Below, piece by piece: positions 58,305 through 64,000 of a stretch of 64,000 nt of DNA. How positions within the stretch are numbered: position 1 is the stretch's first letter; each line of letters opens with the position of its first letter. The stretch comes from Uloborus plumipes (taxonomy: Eukaryota > Arthropoda > Arachnida > Araneae > Uloboridae), in NCBI GenBank assembly GCA_038373865.1, contig JAXGGA010001083.1, positions 106,430 to 170,429 on the forward strand, read 5' to 3'. The notes beneath the pieces are model-generated. The model saw only the letters and a program-made list of their open reading frames with translations. It was not told the DNA's origin and ran no database searches. A program made the position numbers and the translations under genes.

Positions 58305-60923
58305 ACCCACGCATATACTTGTCTTCACCGAAGTGAGCTGGCTATTTTGAGATGATTGCTAACTTTTCCTGTAACTGGACAAGCAGGCACGGAATCATTT
58401 CGGTTTGAAACTTCTTTTCTTCTTGTCTTTCGATCTTGCTATTACTGCTTAATACCGGAGGGTATTACTATGTATTTACCAATAGATGGCGGCAGTAGTA
58501 ATCATTTTTATTTATTTTATTTAAGCAAGAGCTATGCTACAACTTCACGCAACTGATTTACTCGATGTGAATATATATTTTTTTTATTTTGTGTATAAAG
58601 ACATGTTAGATTCTCTTAAATTATTCTAATTTTCAAAACTAATTTACGCTATGAGATTGTTCTGTCGACAGTTCATTGAATTTTACCTAAACGATGTGGT
58701 TAATAGCGCCAAAAGATTTGGAAATCAGCAATACAGGTTGTATGTATTTTTTTTACAATGGTTTATGTTTGTATTTATACGGATTCTTGAATGTCACTGC
58801 ATGCACAGTTAATACTTTTGAGTCGGACAGAACTGATAGTTGAAGATCTCACGTCAAACTGAATAATTTTACAGCGAATACTAAAAATGTATTGCGCGCG
58901 ATATTTCCGTCGTCACCAACGAAAGATTAGCAAACCTGTTTAACAATGCAACCCCACTCTCAATAAGTGAAGAAATGTTAAGGTCAAGTTACCTGATTAT
59001 TGTATTCTTGTGGATGATAGTGCATGAATGAATTTTGAGTTTGTCTTATTAGATGCGCGGCCGGTGTTAGAGCTGAAGAAGTGGAAAATGCCTTTTCGAG
59101 GGATTTATTCTAAGAATAGTAGCGTTTTGGTTCTTGTGGAAATGTTTTGTTTTTAATCGGTTTTATTTTTATTTTTATTTATTTATTTATTTATTTTTTA
59201 ATATAAATATTGTTTGAGTGCCTTATTGTGAAATACAGAAACGTGTTTATTAAGTTATATCAACATTTTTTTTAATTTAATTTAATTTTCTATTGTTCTC
59301 ATTTTTATTTTCCCTTCGTTTCTCGATTAAATGAAATAAAAAATGTCTTTATTTATTTAAAATTGCTTTCCTTTGGTTAAAGAAAGTATATGGGCATATA
59401 TATGAAGGTATTCACCTAAATAGATTTTTAGATGAACATGACCATTTTTTTCATGTTCCTAATTTCATGGGTGACGGAATGACATTTTTGATGAAAAACA
59501 AAAGTTTAAGTGAAATTATTAAACACATACTTTTTCTTTGAATTTCATCAGCAACAATTAAATAATGTAAAACAAAACAGAAAAAAAGTAATTTTTTTTT
59601 TTCCTTTTTTACGCTATTTTTTGCTTTGTGCCTTAATGACATTTTTATTGACCTAGCTTCGATTCTTTAATAAAACGCAAAAACTTTGTGAATGATCTAT
59701 CAACTCATTTTTTTAACTCAGCCCTTTTAAGATAGAGAAGACAGACTAACTTTTAAGACAGAAGTAATTAAAAGAAATTCAATTGGATTTTTTTTTCAAG
59801 CATTGAAGTAAGATAACTAAGGTTTTTGCGTTGTATTGTAACGAAGTGACTGACGGAAAGACAAGAATTTTCTCAAGTCCATTTATTGTAATTAAAATGA
59901 CCATAAGTTAAATGAAATTAAAAATGAGTGGAATTTTTTTTCCAACCATTCCAACAGAAATAGTTTAAAAAATTTATTTAATTATTATTTTTTTTTTCGT
60001 GAAAGTTATCATTTTCATGGAATTTATTTAATTGTTAATTTTATTTAAATAATCAATCAATATTTTTCCGTTTTGATTTTATTGTGCTTTTTTCAATATT
60101 TCTCCCGATCATGACTGCTTTAATATTTGGAATCAGCTTTTATATTCAACAGAATAGCTTATTTTGTTTGAAACACTACCAAGAAGATAGTTGAAACAGG
60201 TGCCTTTCTATTATTTCTGCAAAAGCAAGAACTTTCCACTTCAGAAAACTAATTTACTTTGACTATGAATATGAGTTATTGGTTGGTAATTCATTCATGT
60301 GTGCAGTTACAACTCTTATTGTTGCATTCCTTGCTGTTATCTCAATTAGCAGTACATCAATCTAGTGAAGCAACATTTTATGATAAGAAAAATTATTATG
60401 GTGTTAAAAAAAGTGACATAACATTGAAACATGGGAATATTATTCATTATATTTCAGAAATATTATAAAAAACCTTTTAAAATTGCATATTTTAAGTTAT
60501 ACTGTGAAGAAAAAGTAATGATAAAAATAATTACACTAAATTACAGAAAACTATCGTATAATACAGCAATAATACACAAAAGAATTTTTTAATCTGATGT
60601 AAAATTGAATAAAATATTTGCTTTTATATCCTACTTGAAATTATTTGAATATTGCTGTATTGCGACTTGAACTTAAAACTGACAACTGGCGATAGTTCAA
60701 CATGGATATGTCTTATTTTAAACATGCAGACTATGTTCTAACCAAGAATTTAAAAAAATTATTTTGAAAGTGACTCAGTCTACATATTTATATGAATTCA
60801 TACAAAAGCTAACTTTTATAGAGGAAGCAAGAAACTCGGTCAGACAGCACGCTCTCCACCGTTAAAATATACAGTATCATAATGATAATAATGCTTAAAT
60901 TTTTCACTTGTACAATTTTACAG

Positions 60924-61036
60924 GTAGCGAGAATGTATAGTAAGGAAGTACTTGGCTTATTTAATTTAGAGAAGCTTCAAGTTCCTATTTAAAGAAGAAA
61001 ATCAAAATTGTTTGCTGCTGTATCAACTAAAGAACT
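60924..61036 (+). promoter_or_regulatory. Gene 4 5' leader
   Basis: Follows a possible acceptor ATTTTACAG; shares GGAAGTACT and the CTAAAGAACT-ATG context with gene 3 at the same distances. Confidence 0.4.
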
Positions 61037-62792
61037 ATGTCGACTTCAGTTCTATTTTTTATTACTGCACTCATATTGGTTAAAGATGCCCTCAGCCAAA
61101 GTAAGATTTAATATTTTTAACACATGATAAAATGTTTTTCCCATCTAAATATTGTAATCTTGCATGATTTCGAAGACAAAATCTATAGTAAGGTCTATAT
61201 CACGGGCGGATACAAGGGAGGGGCAATGGGGGCGATCGCCCCTCCCTTGAAGGACTCTTCTCTAGCAGTTTTTCGACTGTGAAGGTCAAAATAGGCAATT
61301 TTACATGATCTTCGATGTACTATGAGAAGTAGTTGGGATTCGGGGCTCTGATCTGGAATTTTTTCGAAATTGAAAACCGAAACATTTGTAATAAATATGT
61401 GTTAACCAGGATATGTGGTAAAAAAGGGGGGTAAGTAGAAAAAAAAAACAATCGCCCCTCCCTTGGAACATTTCTGGATCCGTCCTTGGTCTATATACAG
61501 CATAGAGTTTATATGGTGTATAATGAATATGGTCATTCTTCTTTACAAGGGCAGGCAACTATGGTACGCAGTTTCTGAAATGCACAATATGGGATACATG
61601 CCGCACCGTGTTTAGATATACCTGCCGCAGTTTCTTTTTACGGGATACCGCTAATGCTATAGTTGAACTTTATCTAATCACGTTTCAGTATTATGTAAGG
61701 GCCCTGCTCCACATCAGCGGAAAACGCGACCGAAACCGAAGGCAGAAACCAAAAATCCGGGTACTTTCCATAGGAATACTATTTAATCCATTTTGCGTTT
61801 CGGCTTTACGCTCGCGTTTTCCGCTGATATGGAGCAGAGCACTTACTAAATTTTATATTACTGGAGCAATTTTTTGAGGCTGGGATTTGATCAGTACATC
61901 AGTTATTTTCTTTTTCTTAACAAAAACGATTTTCGAAATCATTTGGTTTAGACATTAGCGAAAAGTTAAGAGCTGGTACAAAAATACAACACGAAAAGAG
62001 GCAAATGCTTCAAGTAAAGCACTAATCAGCATACCTCAAGTCAATTCAAAGGATGCAGGAGCTGAAATTAGCAAGGTAAAATCATCATCACTTGCAAAAA
62101 ACTTGATTAAAATATCTCATTCCGAGACTTCCTGGCATAGAAAAGCACAAAAAAGAAAACAGCTGTACTCATAGTCACTGTCAGAAATGCGAATAATAAA
62201 TTCAGAAAAACTCCAAAAATGAAAAAATATAATATATATATGAATTTAATTTTCGGTTAAGTTAAGATCACATAAAGAATAATCTGAGTAATGAATGTTC
62301 AAACATTATCAGGTTCATTATACTGCAATCATTGAGTTTCTTTTTGTTTTTACTTAGAAAATAATATTTCAGGTACTTCTTGTTTAATTCGACTCGTATC
62401 TCGAGCGCGGCATAAATCTCGTAAACTGAAACGTCTTACATTGATCATACGGGTGATGCAGCGCAGAGTTAAGAAAATAAATCTAATCAATTATTTTCAA
62501 AAAAAAACTGCCGCAATAGATATGTTTTATGATCGCCACTAAATAGCACAGAATGATTTATTTATTCTTTTATAATTTTGTTTTAATTTATTTTTCTTTT
62601 GCACCACGGCAACTTACAGAGCTGCAAAAAACAAAACTGTGGCTAAACTCCTGAATTTACTGTATCCGATAGTAAAATTATGTTCTATTATCTTCTTTTA
62701 TGTAAGATTGCGGTGCTTCTCCGGCGGAGAATAGCTTTGGCGCGTTTATCATGAATGGAGAAAAGGTGGCACCAGGTGACTTTCCTTGGATG
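61037..62792 (+). CDS. Gene 4: serine protease paralogue, 3' partial
   Basis: Only two exons are in the window: 61037-61100 (64 nt, signal peptide MSTSVLFFITALILV then KDALSQ, phase 1) and 62707-62792 (86 nt, CGASPAENS, FGAFIMNG, KVAPGDFPWM, donor GTAAGC). The next expected exon (His57) lies right of the window. No clip exon is visible in the intron, so it may be clip-less like gene 3, but the activation site has Phe at P1 as in gene 2. It is the nearest relative of gene 3 in the signal exon and of gene 2 in the activation exon. Confidence 0.8.
61201..61488. mobile_element. hAT-like MITE, 8-bp duplication GTCTATAT
   Basis: CACGGGCGGATACAAGGG and CCTTGGAACATTTCTGGATC...CGTCCTTG form inverted ends, flanked exactly by GTCTATAT. 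GGAGGGGC and GCCCCTCC are also inverted at both ends. Non-coding. Confidence 0.8.
61698..61842. mobile_element. Short palindromic MITE
   Basis: GCTCCACATCAGCGGAAAAC and GTTTTCCGCTGATATGGAGC are inverted (one mismatch) in a ~145-bp element. Flanking duplication is unclear. Confidence 0.7.
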
Positions 62793-64000
62793 GTAAGCTC
62801 AAATTTTATATATTTACCCCATTACAGATATTTTCATTCTGTTTAAGCGTATCAATATCATTCAAATCAAATCATCATCAATCAAAAGCAAAATCAATCA
62901 AACAAGCGTTTACAATAATACGGATTTATTACTTTGTCGTATTAAAGTATAACATTACAACATTGAAGAAAAAAAACCTTGCTTTTTGACTTTGATGAGA
63001 TTCACCGAAAGTTAATAAAGGTATTATAAAAGACTATTTATTAAAGGTAAAAAACAAATGATAGTGAGAAGGCGCCAGAAGATTTTTGATGAAGAAATTT
63101 TTTTTCTTCTGGTGTTATTATTCCTTTTCCCCCTTAATATGCACTATATCGGCAGGATTTTATCCAAAGGGTCGTTTGGTTATAATAAGATATGTTTCAA
63201 TACTGATGAGGAGTTTTTTGAGCATACGTAAGAGATTATACCTCATCCACATTTCTTAAATGCATTTTAGTAAATTAGACGGTCTGGCAACGTAGCATAT
63301 TAATGTCACACACCGAAACCCACCAATACAAACAAAGACATTTTTTACCTTGATAATTTTTCTAAATTAAAATTTTAAAATTTAAGCACAGGTCATCTTT
63401 GGTATCGTTAAGAGAGACAATATGAATTCGAAACTTCTCCCTCGCAATTTTTTGAACAATTGTAGCGCTGAAAGAGTAGTTTGAATCTTTGGTGCTGTCA
63501 GGAATTTTTTCGAAATTTAAGTTCCAAAAATGCAATTTCAGGCTACCTTTGATAAGGATGGGATTACGCTTCCCCCTTCTTTTCTCCCATTCCTACACAC
63601 ACAAACTCCTACTCACACGCACACACATACACAAGCACAGCTATCGCAATTCGTGATTGCGAAAAACATCACTTGAATTAAAGACGTCAAAATTCAAATT
63701 ATTATTATTATTTTTAATCTATTCATGTTCTTAACTAAGAGTTGCCGTAGTTATCTGCGGTCACTGTAATGGTGTATATTTTTAATGCTTGAAATGTATA
63801 TTTCGTATGCGCTCTTTGCTAATTAATATTAATAATTATTTAACTCATCCACATTTCTTAAATGTATTTTAGTAAATTAGACGGTCTGGCAACGTAGCAT
63901 ATTAATGTATGGAATAGGATATTAAAATATTGTAGGATATTCCTAGATAATATTTTAATATTTCTTATAATTCTCATTGAAATTATATTTTTTGACATTT
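62793..64000 (+). other. Gene 4 intron 2 (to window edge)
   Basis: No exon seen. Contains a 66-bp direct repeat and a CA-rich stretch at 63590-63640. Confidence 0.6.
63242..63908. repeat. 66-bp direct repeat, 602 bp apart
   Basis: CTCATCCACATTTCTTAAAT...CTGGCAACGTAGCATATT occurs at 63242-63306 and 63844-63908 with almost no differences. Could be the terminal repeats of an unrecognised element or a segmental copy. Confidence 0.75.

Larger units (their letters stand above)
54823..60923. other. Gene 3 - gene 4 intergenic region
   Basis: 6 kb with no supported gene. Holds a GGCGTTGCCCGG element, a hAT-like element, a TTAA element and CA and TTTA repeats. 58600-60900 is AT-rich with nothing recognised. 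Confidence 0.65.
61101..62706 (+). other. Gene 4 intron 1
   Basis: Holds a hAT-like element and a short MITE. No clip-like exon found. Confidence 0.6.

Noticed and set aside
60259..60468. Possible signal-peptide-like small protein before gene 4
   Set aside because: Hydrophobic Leu-rich start but no paralogue support and no splice context; probably chance in AT-rich DNA.
63242..63908. LTR retrotransposon
   Set aside because: Repeats are too short, lack TG..CA ends, and there is no coding interior.

Overview
The window is AT-rich eukaryotic DNA: long introns with GT-AG junctions, many transposon relics, and no operons or bacterial-type genes. The only coding content I can support is a head-to-tail cluster of four paralogous S1-family serine protease genes, all on the + strand. 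They belong to the arthropod clip-domain group, like the horseshoe-crab proclotting enzyme or fly easter. Long introns, the clip protease type and the repeat content suggest an arthropod, most likely a chelicerate and perhaps a spider. That assignment is inference.

Gene layout. Gene 1 (339-7574) lacks its 5' part. Its Asp exon, its specificity-pocket exon and two intact alternative last exons (6948-7163 and 7404-7574) are present, preceded by an array of at least five eroded copies of the last exon. Gene 2 (20626-33555) is complete in seven exons: signal peptide, clip domain, activation segment, His, Asp, pocket and Ser exons. They total 1092 nt, or 363 residues plus stop. Gene 3 (45869-54822) is complete in six exons (843 nt, 280 residues) and has no clip exon that I can find. 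Gene 4 starts at 61037 and runs off the right edge after its signal and activation exons. Corresponding exons have the same phases, and the signal exon is exactly 64 nt in genes 2, 3 and 4.

How the genes relate. Genes 2 and 3 keep Asp102, Ser195 and Asp189 (chymotrypsin numbering), so both should be trypsin-like. Gene 1 has Ser at 189, Glu at 216 and no Cys220 in either last exon, so its specificity must differ. The activation site has Arg in gene 3 but Phe in genes 2 and 4, so the paralogues probably need different activators. Alternative last exons, clip loss and changed activation sites together look like a protease cascade cluster that is diversifying.

Between and inside the genes is a dense layer of non-autonomous transposons. 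Many have visible terminal inverted repeats and target duplications: hAT-like with 7-8 bp duplications, TTAA (piggyBac-like), TA (pogo/mariner-like), TAA (Harbinger-like), tRNA-derived SINEs, foldback elements and minisatellites. The most elaborate is a nested insertion at 16768-19490. I recognised no complete transposase, rRNA, genuine tRNA or CRISPR.
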